Shown piece by piece: positions 34,560 to 42,910 of a stretch of DNA of 64,000 nt; positions within the stretch are counted from its first letter, which is position 1, and each line of letters opens with the position of its first letter. The notes under the pieces are model-generated. The model was not told the origin of the DNA and made no database searches. It saw only the letters and a list, made by a program, of their open reading frames with translations. The position numbers and the translations under genes are program-made. This stretch comes from Acidovorax carolinensis (GTDB lineage Bacteria; Pseudomonadota; Gammaproteobacteria; Burkholderiales; Burkholderiaceae_C), in contig NZ_CP021361.1 of assembly GCF_002157145.1 (NCBI RefSeq), positions 3,798,501 through 3,862,500 of the forward strand. The letters are read 5' to 3'.

Positions 34560-37325
34560 GTGGCAGCAGCTTCCCCCTGCGTGGCCCAGCTGGCCGATGT
34601 AGGCCTGCGCTATGGCAAGACCGTGGCGCTGGCGGGCATCCACCTGGACCTGCCGGCCCAGCGCATGGTCGGGCTCATCGGGCCGGACGGCGTGGGCAAA
34701 TCCAGCCTGCTGGCACTGTTGGCGGGCTCCCGGGCGCTGCAGCAGGGCAGCCTGCAGGTGCTGGGCGGCGACATGCGCAGCAAGCAGCACCGCAATGCGG
34801 TCTGCCCGCGCATTGCCTACATGCCGCAAGGGCTGGGGAAAAACCTGTACCCCACGCTGTCGGTGGAAGAAAACCTGCAGTTCTTCGCCCGCCTGTTTGG
34901 TCACAACGCAGCCGAGCGGCGCCGGCGCATCGATCACCTCACGCACAGCACCGGTCTGCAGCCCTTTCTGGCGCGCCCGGCAGGCAAGCTTTCGGGTGGC
35001 ATGAAGCAAAAGCTGGGGCTTTGCTGCGCACTGATCCACGACCCCGACCTGCTGATCCTGGACGAACCCACCACCGGCGTGGATCCGCTGGCGCGTGCCC
35101 AGTTCTGGGATTTGATTGCCAGCATCCGCCTGGAGCGCCCGCAGATGAGCGTGGTGGTGGCCACCGCCTACATGGACGAAGCCCAGCGCTTTGACTGGCT
35201 GGTGGCCATGGACGATGGCCAGGTGCTGGCCACCGGCACACCCCACGAATTGCTGGAACGCACCGGCACCCGCAACCTCGAGGCCGCCTTCATCGGGCTG
35301 CTGCCCGAGGCAAAAAAACGCGGCCACCAGCCCGTGGAAATCACGCCGCTGGCGCTCGGCGACGACGCGCAGGTCGCCATCGAGGCGCGGGGCCTGACCA
35401 TGCGCTTTGGCGACTTCGTGGCCGTAGACCACGTGGACTTTCGCATCCGACGCGGCGAGATTTTCGGTTTTCTCGGCTCGAACGGCTGCGGCAAATCCAC
35501 CACCATGAAGATGCTGACCGGGCTCTTGCCAGCCAGCGAGGGCGAGGCCTGGCTGTTTGGCCAGAAGGTGGACCCCAAAGATATCGAAACCCGCCGCCGC
35601 GTGGGCTACATGTCGCAGGCGTTCTCGCTGTATGGCGAGCAGACCGTGCGGCAGAACCTGGTGCTGCACGCGCGCCTGTTCCATGTGCCCGAGGCCCAGG
35701 TGCAGGGGCGCGTGCAGGCCATGGTCGAGCGCTTTGGCCTGCAGGACGAAATTGACAGCCTGCCCGACGCCCTGCCTCTGGGGCTGCGCCAGCGCCTGTC
35801 TCTGGCGGTGGCCATGGTGCACCAGCCCGAACTGCTGATCCTGGACGAACCCACCTCGGGCGTGGACCCGGTGGCGCGCGACAATTTCTGGCGCCTGCTG
35901 ATCGAGCTGTCGCGGCGCGACCAGGTGACCATCTTCATCTCCACCCATTTCATGAACGAGGCCGAGCGTTGCGACCGCATCTCGCTGATGCACGCCGGCA
36001 AGGTGCTGGTCAGTGCCAGGCCGACAGACATCGCCACCCAGCGCGGCGCCGGCTCGCTGGAGCAGGCCTTCATTGCCTACCTCGAGGACGCCTCGGGCAC
36101 CCGGCGTGCCGTGCCCGCCGAAGGCACGCCAGTGCCTGCAGCGCCTGCGCCCACACCGCACAGCGAGCCCGCCTCCGCGCCAGCAGGTCGCCACCGAGGT
36201 TTCTTCAGCCTGGGCCGCGCCCTGAGCTACATGTGGCGTGAAACGCTGGAGCTACGGCGCGACCCGGTGCGCGCCACGCTGGCGCTGCTGGGCACCGCCC
36301 TGCTGATGTTCATCATTGGCTACGGCATCAGCATGGACGTCGAAGACCTCAGCTATGCCGTGCTGGACCAGGACCAGACCACGCTGAGCCAAAACTACAC
36401 GCTCAACCTCGCAGGCTCGCGCTACTTCATCGAAAAGCCGCCCCTTCGCAGCCACGCAGAGCTGGACCAGCGCATGCGCAGTGGCGAGCTGGCCCTGGCC
36501 ATCGAGATTCCGCCCGGCTTTGCGCGCGACCTGCAGCATGGCCGATCGGTGCAGGTGGCCGCCTGGGTCGATGGCGCCATGCCCATGCGCGCGGAAACCG
36601 TGCGCGGCTACGTCGGCGCCATGCACCAGATGTGGCTGGCCGACCAGGCCAAACACCGGCTGGGCGTGCGGCTGGCGGCGGCCAGCTCGGTTGAGACCCG
36701 CTTTCGCTACAACCCCGATGTGAAAAGCCTTCCCGCCATGGTGCCGGCCGTGATTCCGCTGCTGCTGATGCTGATACCCGCCATGCTCACGGCGCTGTCG
36801 GTGGTGCGCGAAAAGGAGCTGGGCTCGATCATCAACCTCTATGTCACGCCCGTCACGCGGGCCGAGTTCCTGCTGGGCAAGCAGTTGCCCTACATCGTGC
36901 TGGCCATGTTCAACTTCCTGCTCATGACTGCGATGGCCGTCATGGTGTTCGACGTGCCGCTCAAGGGCAGCTTTGCCACCCTGGCGCTGGCGGCGCTGGT
37001 GTTCGTGGTGTCGTCCACGGGCATTGGCCTGCTGGCCTCTACCTTTACGCGCAGCCAGATTTCGGCGATGTTTGTCACCATGATCGGCACCCTGATCCCG
37101 TCCATCCAGTATGCGGGGCTGATCAACCCGGTGTCCTCACTCGAAGGCGTGGGCGCCTTGGTTGGCCGCATTTTTCCGGCCACGCATTTCCTGACCATCA
37201 GCCGGGGCGTTTTCAGCAAGGCGCTGGACCTGGGAAGCCTGCTGCCTTCGTTCTGGCCCTTGCTGATCGCAGCGCCGGTGATCGTCGGCACAGCAATCGT
37301 GCTGCTGCGAAAGCAGGAGTCCTGA
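34560..37325 (+). CDS. RbbA-like fused protein: two ABC ATPase domains plus ABC-2 permease
   Basis: The 921-residue protein starts at GTG 34560. Domain 1 (about residues 8-240) has Walker [10 protein letters not shown], signature LSGGMKQK and Walker [14 protein letters not shown]. Domain 2 (about 275-505) has GSNGCGKST, the same Walker B, but a degenerate signature [10 protein letters not shown] in place of LSGGQ. A Pro/Ala-rich linker leads to an ABC-2 permease (about 550-915) with a large extracytoplasmic loop and five further membrane helices. Length and order match E. coli RbbA (YhiH), which is described both as a ribosome-associated ATPase and as part of an efflux pump. Here the efflux reading is favoured by the neighbours. 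Confidence 0.93.
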   Translation: MAAASPCVAQLADVGLRYGKTVALAGIHLDLPAQRMVGLIGPDGVGKSSLLALLAGSRALQQGSLQVLGGDMRSKQHRNAVCPRIAYMPQGLGKNLYPTLSVEENLQFFARLFGHNAAERRRRIDHLTHSTGLQPFLARPAGKLSGGMKQKLGLCCALIHDPDLLILDEPTTGVDPLARAQFWDLIASIRLERPQMSVVVATAYMDEAQRFDWLVAMDDGQVLATGTPHELLERTGTRNLEAAFIGLLPEAKKRGHQPVEITPLALGDDAQVAIEARGLTMRFGDFVAVDHVDFRIRRGEIFGFLGSNGCGKSTTMKMLTGLLPASEGEAWLFGQKVDPKDIETRRRVGYMSQAFSLYGEQTVRQNLVLHARLFHVPEAQVQGRVQAMVERFGLQDEIDSLPDALPLGLRQRLSLAVAMVHQPELLILDEPTSGVDPVARDNFWRLLIELSRRDQVTIFISTHFMNEAERCDRISLMHAGKVLVSARPTDIATQRGAGSLEQAFIAYLEDASGTRRAVPAEGTPVPAAPAPTPHSEPASAPAGRHRGFFSLGRALSYMWRETLELRRDPVRATLALLGTALLMFIIGYGISMDVEDLSYAVLDQDQTTLSQNYTLNLAGSRYFIEKPPLRSHAELDQRMRSGELALAIEIPPGFARDLQHGRSVQVAAWVDGAMPMRAETVRGYVGAMHQMWLADQAKHRLGVRLAAASSVETRFRYNPDVKSLPAMVPAVIPLLLMLIPAMLTALSVVREKELGSIINLYVTPVTRAEFLLGKQLPYIVLAMFNFLLMTAMAVMVFDVPLKGSFATLALAALVFVVSSTGIGLLASTFTRSQISAMFVTMIGTLIPSIQYAGLINPVSSLEGVGALVGRIFPATHFLTISRGVFSKALDLGSLLPSFWPLLIAAPVIVGTAIVLLRKQES

Positions 37326-37327
37326 GC

Positions 37328-38458
37328 ATGCGCGCCGCTTCCCTTGCCAACGTCTGGCGACTGGGCATCAAGGAACTGTGGAGCCTGGTGCGCGACCCCA
37401 TGATGCTGGTGCTGATCGTCTACACCTTCACCGTGTCGATCTACGTGGCCGCCACGGCCATGCCCGAGAGCCTGCACAAGGCCGCCATCGCCATCGTGGA
37501 CGAGGACGACTCGCCCCTTTCGGCGCGCATCGTGGGCAGCTTCTATCCGCCGCAATTCATCACCCCGCGCCTGATCACGCTGGCCGAGATGGATGCCGGC
37601 ATGGACAACGGCGCCTACACCTTTGTGCTCGACATCCCGCCCAACTTCCAGCGCGAGGTGCTGGCCGGGCTGGCCCCCGCAGTGCAGCTCAACGTGGACG
37701 CCACGCGCATGAGCCAGGCGTTCACCGGCAGCGGCTTTATCCAGCAGATCGTGGCGGGCGAGGTCAACGAGTTCGTGCAACGCCATCGCGGCGAAGCGCG
37801 GCTGCCGGCCGATCTGAACGTGCGCATGCGCTTCAACCCGAACCTGGAGCAAGCCTGGTTCGGCTCGCTGATGGAGATCATCAACAACGTCACCATGCTG
37901 TCCATCATCCTGACGGGCGCGGCGCTGATACGCGAGCGCGAACACGGCACCATCGAGCATTTGCTGGTCATGCCCGTGACGCCCGGCGAGATCATGCTGG
38001 CCAAGGTGTGGTCCATGGGGCTGGTGGTGCTGATCGCAGCGCTGGTGGCGCTGGTGTTCGTGGTGCAGGGCGTCCTCAGGGTGCCGGTGCAGGGCTCGGT
38101 GCTGCTGTTCATGGTGCTGTCGGCGCTGCACCTGTTTGCCACCACCTCCATGGGCATCTTCCTGGCCACCGTGGCCCGCAGCATGCCGCAGTTCGGCATG
38201 CTGCTGGTGCTGACCCTGTTGCCGCTGCAAATGCTGTCGGGCGGCGTCACGCCGCGCGAGAGCATGCCTGAATTCGTGCAACAGGTGATGCTGGCCGCGC
38301 CCACCACGCACTTTGTGGCGGGCGCGCAGGCCATCCTGTACCGCGGTGCCGGCCTCGACATGGTCTGGCCACAAATGCTGGCCATACTGGCCATTGGCGG
38401 TGTGCTCTTCACCGTCTCGCTGGGCCGTTTTCGCAAAACCATCAGCCAGATGGCCTGA
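37328..38458 (+). CDS. ABC-2 type permease (YhhJ-like)
   Basis: The 376-residue protein has an N-terminal cytoplasmic/membrane helix (VRDPMMLVLIVYTFTVSIYV), a periplasmic domain of about 150 residues, and five C-terminal membrane helices beginning with NNVTMLSIILTGAALIRERE. This is the second permease half that partners RbbA. It begins two bases after the RbbA-like stop. Together with the NodT and HlyD proteins it completes a tripartite ABC exporter. The substrate is unknown. Confidence 0.93.
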   Translation: MRAASLANVWRLGIKELWSLVRDPMMLVLIVYTFTVSIYVAATAMPESLHKAAIAIVDEDDSPLSARIVGSFYPPQFITPRLITLAEMDAGMDNGAYTFVLDIPPNFQREVLAGLAPAVQLNVDATRMSQAFTGSGFIQQIVAGEVNEFVQRHRGEARLPADLNVRMRFNPNLEQAWFGSLMEIINNVTMLSIILTGAALIREREHGTIEHLLVMPVTPGEIMLAKVWSMGLVVLIAALVALVFVVQGVLRVPVQGSVLLFMVLSALHLFATTSMGIFLATVARSMPQFGMLLVLTLLPLQMLSGGVTPRESMPEFVQQVMLAAPTTHFVAGAQAILYRGAGLDMVWPQMLAILAIGGVLFTVSLGRFRKTISQMA

Positions 38459-38484
38459 CCATTGACAAGATCTTCCGGAGTCCC

Positions 38485-39096
38485 ATGCCAGAAACCCTGC
38501 CCGCTCCCCTCCCAGCGCACAGTACCGGCGACGACCTGGGCACAGTACGCAACCGCACGTTCGACGAGATCGCGGTAGGCGACACCGCCTCGTTCGAGCG
38601 CACGCTCAGCACCGAAGACATCCAGCTGTTTGCCGTGCTCTCGGGCGACGTGAACCCGCAGCACCTGGATGCGGAATACGCCGCCTCCACGCGCTTTCAG
38701 GGCGTCATTGCCCACGGCATGCTCGGCGGCGCGCTGATCTCGGCGGTGCTGGGCACGCGCCTGCCCGGCCCCGGCACCATTTATCTGGGGCAGACGCTCA
38801 AGTTCCTCGCACCCGTGCGCGTGGGGGATACCCTGCGCGTGAGCGTGACCGTGACCGTACGCGACGAGGCCAAAAAACGCCTCAAGCTCGCCTGCAGCTG
38901 CACCAACCAGGACGGCGTGGCCGTGATCAGCGGCGAAGCCGATGTGATTGCCCCCACCGAGCGCATCGAGCGCGCCCGCACCACGCTGCCCGAGGTGCGC
39001 CTGACCGTCAACGGCGACGGCCTGCACCGCCTGCTGGACCATGTGCGCCCGATGGGCGCAACCCCCATGGGGTGGTGCACCCCTGCGATGCACTGA
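38485..39096 (+). CDS. MaoC-like hydratase half of a split hydratase/phosphate acetyltransferase
   Basis: The 203-residue frame contains a hot-dog hydratase domain: NRTFDEIAVGDTASFERTLS, LFAVLSGDVNPQHLD, ARTTL, and the catalytic Asp/His set in SGDVNPQHLD with HGMLGGALIS. Its last 18 residues (MGATPMGWCTPAMH end) no longer resemble the family. Relatives continue without a break into a phosphotransacetylase domain, which here lies in the -1 frame from 39072. A one-base loss in GGGG at 39069-39072 explains the split. It would hydrate enoyl-CoA to hydroxyacyl-CoA, a direct precursor for PhaC. Confidence 0.85.
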   Translation: MPETLPAPLPAHSTGDDLGTVRNRTFDEIAVGDTASFERTLSTEDIQLFAVLSGDVNPQHLDAEYAASTRFQGVIAHGMLGGALISAVLGTRLPGPGTIYLGQTLKFLAPVRVGDTLRVSVTVTVRDEAKKRLKLACSCTNQDGVAVISGEADVIAPTERIERARTTLPEVRLTVNGDGLHRLLDHVRPMGATPMGWCTPAMH

Positions 39097-39929
39097 GCCT
39101 TTCGGGTGCACTGGATGCGCGCGCGGCCGGGCTCATCACCCCGGTGCTGATTGCCCCGCGCGCGCGGATTCTGGCGGTCGCGCAAGAGAACGGCCTCGAC
39201 ATCTCGGGCATCGACATCGAAGACGTGCCCCACAGCCATGCCGCCGCCGCGCGCGCGGTGGAGCTGGTGGCCCAGGGGCGTGTGGAGGCCCTCATGAAAG
39301 GCAGCCTGCACACCGACGAACTCATGGCCGCCGTGGTGGCCAGCGGCACCGGCCTGCGCACCAAGCGGCGCATCAGCCACTGCTACCTGATGCAGACCCC
39401 GGCCTACCCGCGCCCCTTCATCATCACCGACGCCGCCATCAACATCGCGCCCACGCTGGACGACAAGGCCGACATCGTGCGCAACGCCATCGACCTGGCC
39501 CATGCCATCGGCGTGGCCGAGCCGCGCGTGGCCATCCTGGCGGCGGTGGAAACCATCAACCCGCACATGCCGGCCACGCTGGACGCAGCCGCGCTGTGCA
39601 AGATGGCCGACCGCGGCCAGATCACCGGCGCCCTGCTCGACGGGCCGCTGGCCTTCGACAACGCTGTGTCGATGGCAGCCGCACACACCAAGGGCATCGT
39701 CTCCGAGGTCGCGGGCCGGGCCGACATTCTGGTGGTGCCCGACCTGGAGAGCGGCAACATGCTGGCCAAGCAGCTCGAATTCATGGGCAGCGCGGCCAGC
39801 GCCGGCATTGTGCTGGGCGCGCGCGTGCCCATCGTGCTCACCAGCCGTGCCGATTCGCGCGAGACCCGCATCGCCTCGTGCGCCGTGGCCGTGCTGCTGG
39901 CGCACCGCTACAAGGTGTTGCCGCCATGA
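39072..39929 (+). CDS. Phosphate acetyl/butyryltransferase half of the split protein
   Basis: The 285-residue frame begins with GTG at 39072 inside the end of the hydratase frame. It carries the PTA/PTB domain from VVHPCDALSLSGALDARAAG through ALMKGSLHTDELM, ITDAAINIAPTLDDKADIV and GPLAFDNAVSM. It should interconvert acyl-CoA and acyl-phosphate, feeding acetate kinase next door. It has no ribosome binding site of its own, so production would need translational coupling, a -1 ribosomal slip on the G-run, or a corrected sequence. The stop overlaps ackA by four bases (ATGA). Confidence 0.83.
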   Translation: MVHPCDALSLSGALDARAAGLITPVLIAPRARILAVAQENGLDISGIDIEDVPHSHAAAARAVELVAQGRVEALMKGSLHTDELMAAVVASGTGLRTKRRISHCYLMQTPAYPRPFIITDAAINIAPTLDDKADIVRNAIDLAHAIGVAEPRVAILAAVETINPHMPATLDAAALCKMADRGQITGALLDGPLAFDNAVSMAAAHTKGIVSEVAGRADILVVPDLESGNMLAKQLEFMGSAASAGIVLGARVPIVLTSRADSRETRIASCAVAVLLAHRYKVLPP

Positions 39930-41116
39930 GCGACCTGGTCCTGGTGCTCAACTGCGGCTCGTCGAGCATCAAGTTCGCGCTGTTTGACGCCAGCGTGCAG
40001 CCGCTGCCGCGCCAGCCCCTGTGGAACGGCAAGGTCGAGGGCATCACCGGCCCCGCCCCCACCTTTGGCGAAACCGGCACCGTGCCCGGCCCGGTGGCGC
40101 TGGACAGTGCCCAGCCCTACCATGCCGCTCTGGAGCACATCCGTGCGCGTGTGCTGGCCCGCCTGGGCAGCCACCGCATCGCCGCCGTGGCGCACCGCGT
40201 GGTGCACGGCGGCGCCAAATACTTCGACCCGGTGCGCGTGGACGCTGCCGTGCTGGCAGACCTCAAAACCTACATCCCGCTGGCGCCGTTGCATCAGCCG
40301 TTTGCGCTCGAAGCCATCGAGACGCTGCTGGCCACGGCGCCCAGCCTGCCCCAGGTGGCCTGCTTTGACACGGCCTTCCACCACACGCTGCCCGATGTCG
40401 AGAAAATGCTGCCCCTGCCCTACGACGCATGGGAGCGCGGCCTGCGCCGCTATGGCTTTCACGGCCTGTCGTACGAATTCATGTCGGTCGCGCTGGCCGA
40501 ACGCTATGGCGATGCCGCGCGCGGCCGCACCATCGTCGCCCACCTGGGCAGCGGCGCCAGCCTGTGCGCCATGCAGGGGCTGCGCAGCGTGGCCACCACC
40601 ATGGGCTTTTCGGCGCTTGACGGGCTGATGATGGGCACGCGCTGCGGCGCGCTCGACCCCGGCGCCGTGCTGTATCTGATGGAGATCGAAAAGCTCACGC
40701 TCGAACAGGTGGGCCATGTGCTCTACCACGAGTCGGGGCTGCTGGGCCTGTCGGGCGTGTCGTCCGACCCGCGCGTGCTGCTGCAGCAAGAGGCCGGCAA
40801 CGAACGCGTGCAGGCCGCGCTGGCGCTGTATGTGCGGCGCATCGTGCGCGAGATCGGTGCCATGGCCGCCGTGCTGGGCGGGCTGGACATGCTGGTTTTT
40901 ACCGCCGGCATTGGCGAGCACAATGCCGTTCTGCGCGAGCGCATCTGCCGCGATCTGGCCTTCCTGGGCGTGGCGCTGGATGCCGACGCCAACGCGCTGA
41001 ACGCGCCCGTCATATCCCCCGCCGCCAGCCGCGTGCAGGTGGCGGTGGAGCCCACCAACGAAGAGTGGATTGCCGCCTGGCGCACCCTCTCGCTGGTCGG
41101 CTTGCCCAGCCACTGA
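39926..41116 (+). CDS. ackA: Acetate kinase
   Basis: The 396-residue protein has LVLNCGSSSIKFALFD, VAHRVVHGGAKYFDP, CFDTAFHHTLP, RRYGFHGLSYEF, VAHLGSGASLCAM and FTAGIGEHNAVLRERI, the complete acetate/propionate kinase set. It converts acetyl-phosphate and ADP to acetate and ATP. With the phosphotransacetylase half it forms the substrate-level phosphorylation route from acetyl-CoA. The ATG overlaps the previous stop. A longer open frame reading into this gene from 39041 is not the real start. Confidence 0.96.
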   Translation: MSDLVLVLNCGSSSIKFALFDASVQPLPRQPLWNGKVEGITGPAPTFGETGTVPGPVALDSAQPYHAALEHIRARVLARLGSHRIAAVAHRVVHGGAKYFDPVRVDAAVLADLKTYIPLAPLHQPFALEAIETLLATAPSLPQVACFDTAFHHTLPDVEKMLPLPYDAWERGLRRYGFHGLSYEFMSVALAERYGDAARGRTIVAHLGSGASLCAMQGLRSVATTMGFSALDGLMMGTRCGALDPGAVLYLMEIEKLTLEQVGHVLYHESGLLGLSGVSSDPRVLLQQEAGNERVQAALALYVRRIVREIGAMAAVLGGLDMLVFTAGIGEHNAVLRERICRDLAFLGVALDADANALNAPVISPAASRVQVAVEPTNEEWIAAWRTLSLVGLPSH

Positions 41117-41148
41117 AATCACCCTTTCACTTTCGCCAAGAGTTCCCC

Positions 41149-41622
41149 ATGTACGAAAAAATCCTGGTTCCCTTCGACGGCAGCCCGACCTCTGAACAAG
41201 CCCTGAAAGAAGCCGCCGGCCTGGCGCTGAAATTGGGGGCGCAGGTGCGCCTGCTGCACATCATCGATCCGCTGACGCACGCGGTCGGCTTTGTGCGCCC
41301 CGAGGTCTATCGGAGCGACTTCCTCCCCGCCGCCATGAAAGGCGCCGAGACCATGCTGCGCACGGCCTGCGATCAGCTCACCGCGCAAGGCATCCAGGCC
41401 GAAATCCGCCTGCTGGAAAACCTGGACGCCCAGGTGGCAACGCTCGTGATCGATGAAGCCCGGCAATGGGGCGCCCGCCTGATCGTGCTGGGCACCCAGG
41501 GACGGCGGGGCCTGGCGCGCATGTTCCTGGGCAGCGACGCCGAGCAGATTGCGCGCACCGCCCCCGTGCCGGTGCTGCTGGTGCGCCTGCCTGCCGACGT
41601 ACAGTCTGCCGCGTCCGCCTGA
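41149..41622 (+). CDS. Universal stress protein (UspA family)
   Basis: The 157-residue protein begins MYEKILVPFDGSPTSEQALK and ends with the ATP-binding motif GTQGRRGLARMFLGSDAEQI followed by PVPVLLVR, so it belongs to the ATP-binding Usp branch. In Pseudomonas several Usp genes are Anr-regulated and support anaerobic survival, which agrees with the FNR box heading this series. It is the last gene of the block, 32 bases after ackA. Confidence 0.95.
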   Translation: MYEKILVPFDGSPTSEQALKEAAGLALKLGAQVRLLHIIDPLTHAVGFVRPEVYRSDFLPAAMKGAETMLRTACDQLTAQGIQAEIRLLENLDAQVATLVIDEARQWGARLIVLGTQGRRGLARMFLGSDAEQIARTAPVPVLLVRLPADVQSAASA

Positions 41623-41654
41623 GCGCGCAGCAGCGGGGCCGGCGCGGGCAATCC

Positions 41655-41694
41655 GGGGTGATATGGGTGATGGGGGCAATGCGGGTAATGGGGG
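41655..41694 (+). other. G-rich tandem repeat with G-quadruplex potential
   Basis: Five G-runs (GGGG, GGG, GGGGG, GGG, GGGGG) are separated by 4-6 bases, and an 18-base unit is repeated twice with three mismatches. It lies in the 230-base gap between the stress-protein gene and pgpA. The rest of that gap contains no feature I can name. Confidence 0.45.
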
Positions 41695-41852
41695 CAACGT
41701 GGCTGCTAGCATCCCCTCTCCTGATGCAACGCCCCGGAGTTCCTGCGTGATCCCTACCCCATCTGGCGCCCCCGCGACCCGGTCGATGTGACCGATGCCA
41801 CGCCGCGTGCCCCGGCACGCCGCCGCCGGCGCGGCGCCCCACCGCCGCTTTC

Positions 41853-42326
41853 ATGCTGCAGCACCCGGCGCACTGCATTGCGCTGGGCTTTGGCGCGGGC
41901 CTGAGCCCCAAGGCGCCGGGCACCGTGGGCACCCTGTGGGCCTGGCTGGCCTTTCTGGTGCTGCAGCACTGGCTGGGCACGCAGCAAATGGGCCTGCTGA
42001 TCGGCGCGGGCACGCTGGTGGGCTGGTGGGCCTGCACCGTCACCGCGCGGCACATGGGTGTATCCGACCCTGGCAGCATCGTCTGGGACGAGGTCGTGGC
42101 CTTCTGGCTGGTGCTGTGGCTGGCCATGCCCATGGGGCTGTGGGGCCAGGCCGTAGCGTTTGCCCTGTTTCGCTACTTTGACGCCGCCAAACCCGGGCCC
42201 GTGGGCTGGGCCGATCAGCTGTTCAAGGGCTTTGGCTGGCGCGGCGGCTGGGGCATCTTGTTCGACGACTTTGTGGCGGCGTTCTGCACGCTGCTGGTGA
42301 TCGCGGTGTGGAGGTTCTTCTGGTGA
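41853..42326 (+). CDS. pgpA: Phosphatidylglycerophosphatase A
   Basis: The 157-residue membrane protein has HCIALGFGAGLSPKAPGTVG, TARHMGVSDPGSIVWDEVVA and YFDAAKPGPVGWADQ, all diagnostic for PgpA. It dephosphorylates phosphatidylglycerophosphate in phosphatidylglycerol synthesis at the inner membrane. It has about four hydrophobic segments. The frame is open upstream to 41751 but offers no ATG/GTG/TTG, so 41853 is the start. The stop overlaps the pncC start. Its classical partner thiL is separated from it by the tetR-phaC-usp block. Confidence 0.94.
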   Translation: MLQHPAHCIALGFGAGLSPKAPGTVGTLWAWLAFLVLQHWLGTQQMGLLIGAGTLVGWWACTVTARHMGVSDPGSIVWDEVVAFWLVLWLAMPMGLWGQAVAFALFRYFDAAKPGPVGWADQLFKGFGWRGGWGILFDDFVAAFCTLLVIAVWRFFW

Positions 42327-42850
42327 GCCCTCCACCACTATCAAAAAATGAGCTGCCAGCGCTTGATACACAAGCGCCAGAGGCCATTTTGATGGATATT
42401 TCAGGCCAGCTGCTGGCGCGCGGCTGGATGCTGGCCACCGCCGAAAGCTGCACCGGCGGCATGATCGCCGCCGCCTGCACCGACCTGGCGGGCTCCAGCC
42501 AGTGGTTCGAGCGCGGCTTTGTCACCTATTCCAACGCCGCCAAGACCGAGATGCTGGGCGTGCCCGCCCCGCTGATAGAGCAGCACGGCGCCGTCAGCGA
42601 GCCCGTGGCCCGCGCCATGGCCGAAGGCGCCGTGGCGCACGCGCACGCCCAGGTGGCGCTGGCCGTGACCGGCGTGGCCGGCCCCACGGGCGGCAGCGCC
42701 GACAAGCCCGTGGGCACGGTGTGGTTTGGCTGGCGCGCGAACGGGCGCACCACCAGCGAGCGCCAGCTGTTCGCCGGCAACCGCGCCCAGGTGCGCGCCG
42801 CAACGCTGCGGCACGGCCTGCAGCGGCTGGCGCAATTGCTGCGCGCCTGA
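42323..42850 (+). CDS. pncC: CinA C-terminal domain protein, nicotinamide-nucleotide amidase type
   Basis: The domain has the conserved ATAESCTGGMIAAACTDLAG, SQWFERGFVTYSNAAKTEML, VAGPTGGSADKPVGTVWF. It deamidates nicotinamide mononucleotide to nicotinic acid mononucleotide in pyridine nucleotide salvage. A GTG start at 42323 overlaps the pgpA stop (GTGA) and gives 175 residues, but the first ~23 are encoded by palindromic repeat copy 2. An ATG at 42392 (MDISGQLLARGW), just at the end of the repeat, gives 152 residues starting where the family normally starts. The repeat thus lies at the gene junction and may have displaced the original start. Confidence 0.9.
   Translation: MSPPPLSKNELPALDTQAPEAILMDISGQLLARGWMLATAESCTGGMIAAACTDLAGSSQWFERGFVTYSNAAKTEMLGVPAPLIEQHGAVSEPVARAMAEGAVAHAHAQVALAVTGVAGPTGGSADKPVGTVWFGWRANGRTTSERQLFAGNRAQVRAATLRHGLQRLAQLLRA
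42338..42394 (+). repeat. Double-hairpin palindromic repeat, copy 2 (pgpA-pncC junction)
   Basis: CTATCAAAAAATGAGCTGCC is followed by AGCGCTTG and CAAGCGC around a five-base loop, then AGAGGCCATTTTGAT, so the outer arms ATCAAAA and TTTTGAT also pair. It covers the N-terminal codons of pncC if translation starts at 42323. Confidence 0.75.
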
Positions 42851-42910
42851 TGCGGCGGGCGCCCAAAGCGGGGCGCAGCCATGCACCCGGCTCGAGCCCC
42901 CAGCCTGTGC

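Noticed and set aside
33744..36194. An 816-codon open frame antisense to the HlyD and RbbA-like genes
   Set aside because: The plus-strand proteins are clearly conserved. The antisense product has no family features and is a compositional shadow.
39041..39925. A long upstream extension of acetate kinase in the same frame
   Set aside because: The extension overlaps the phosphotransacetylase gene in another frame and reads as Arg/His/Pro-rich noise. The conserved protein starts at the ATG at 39926.
41655..41694. CRISPR-like repeat
   Set aside because: Only two imperfect 18-base units with no spacers and no cas genes nearby.
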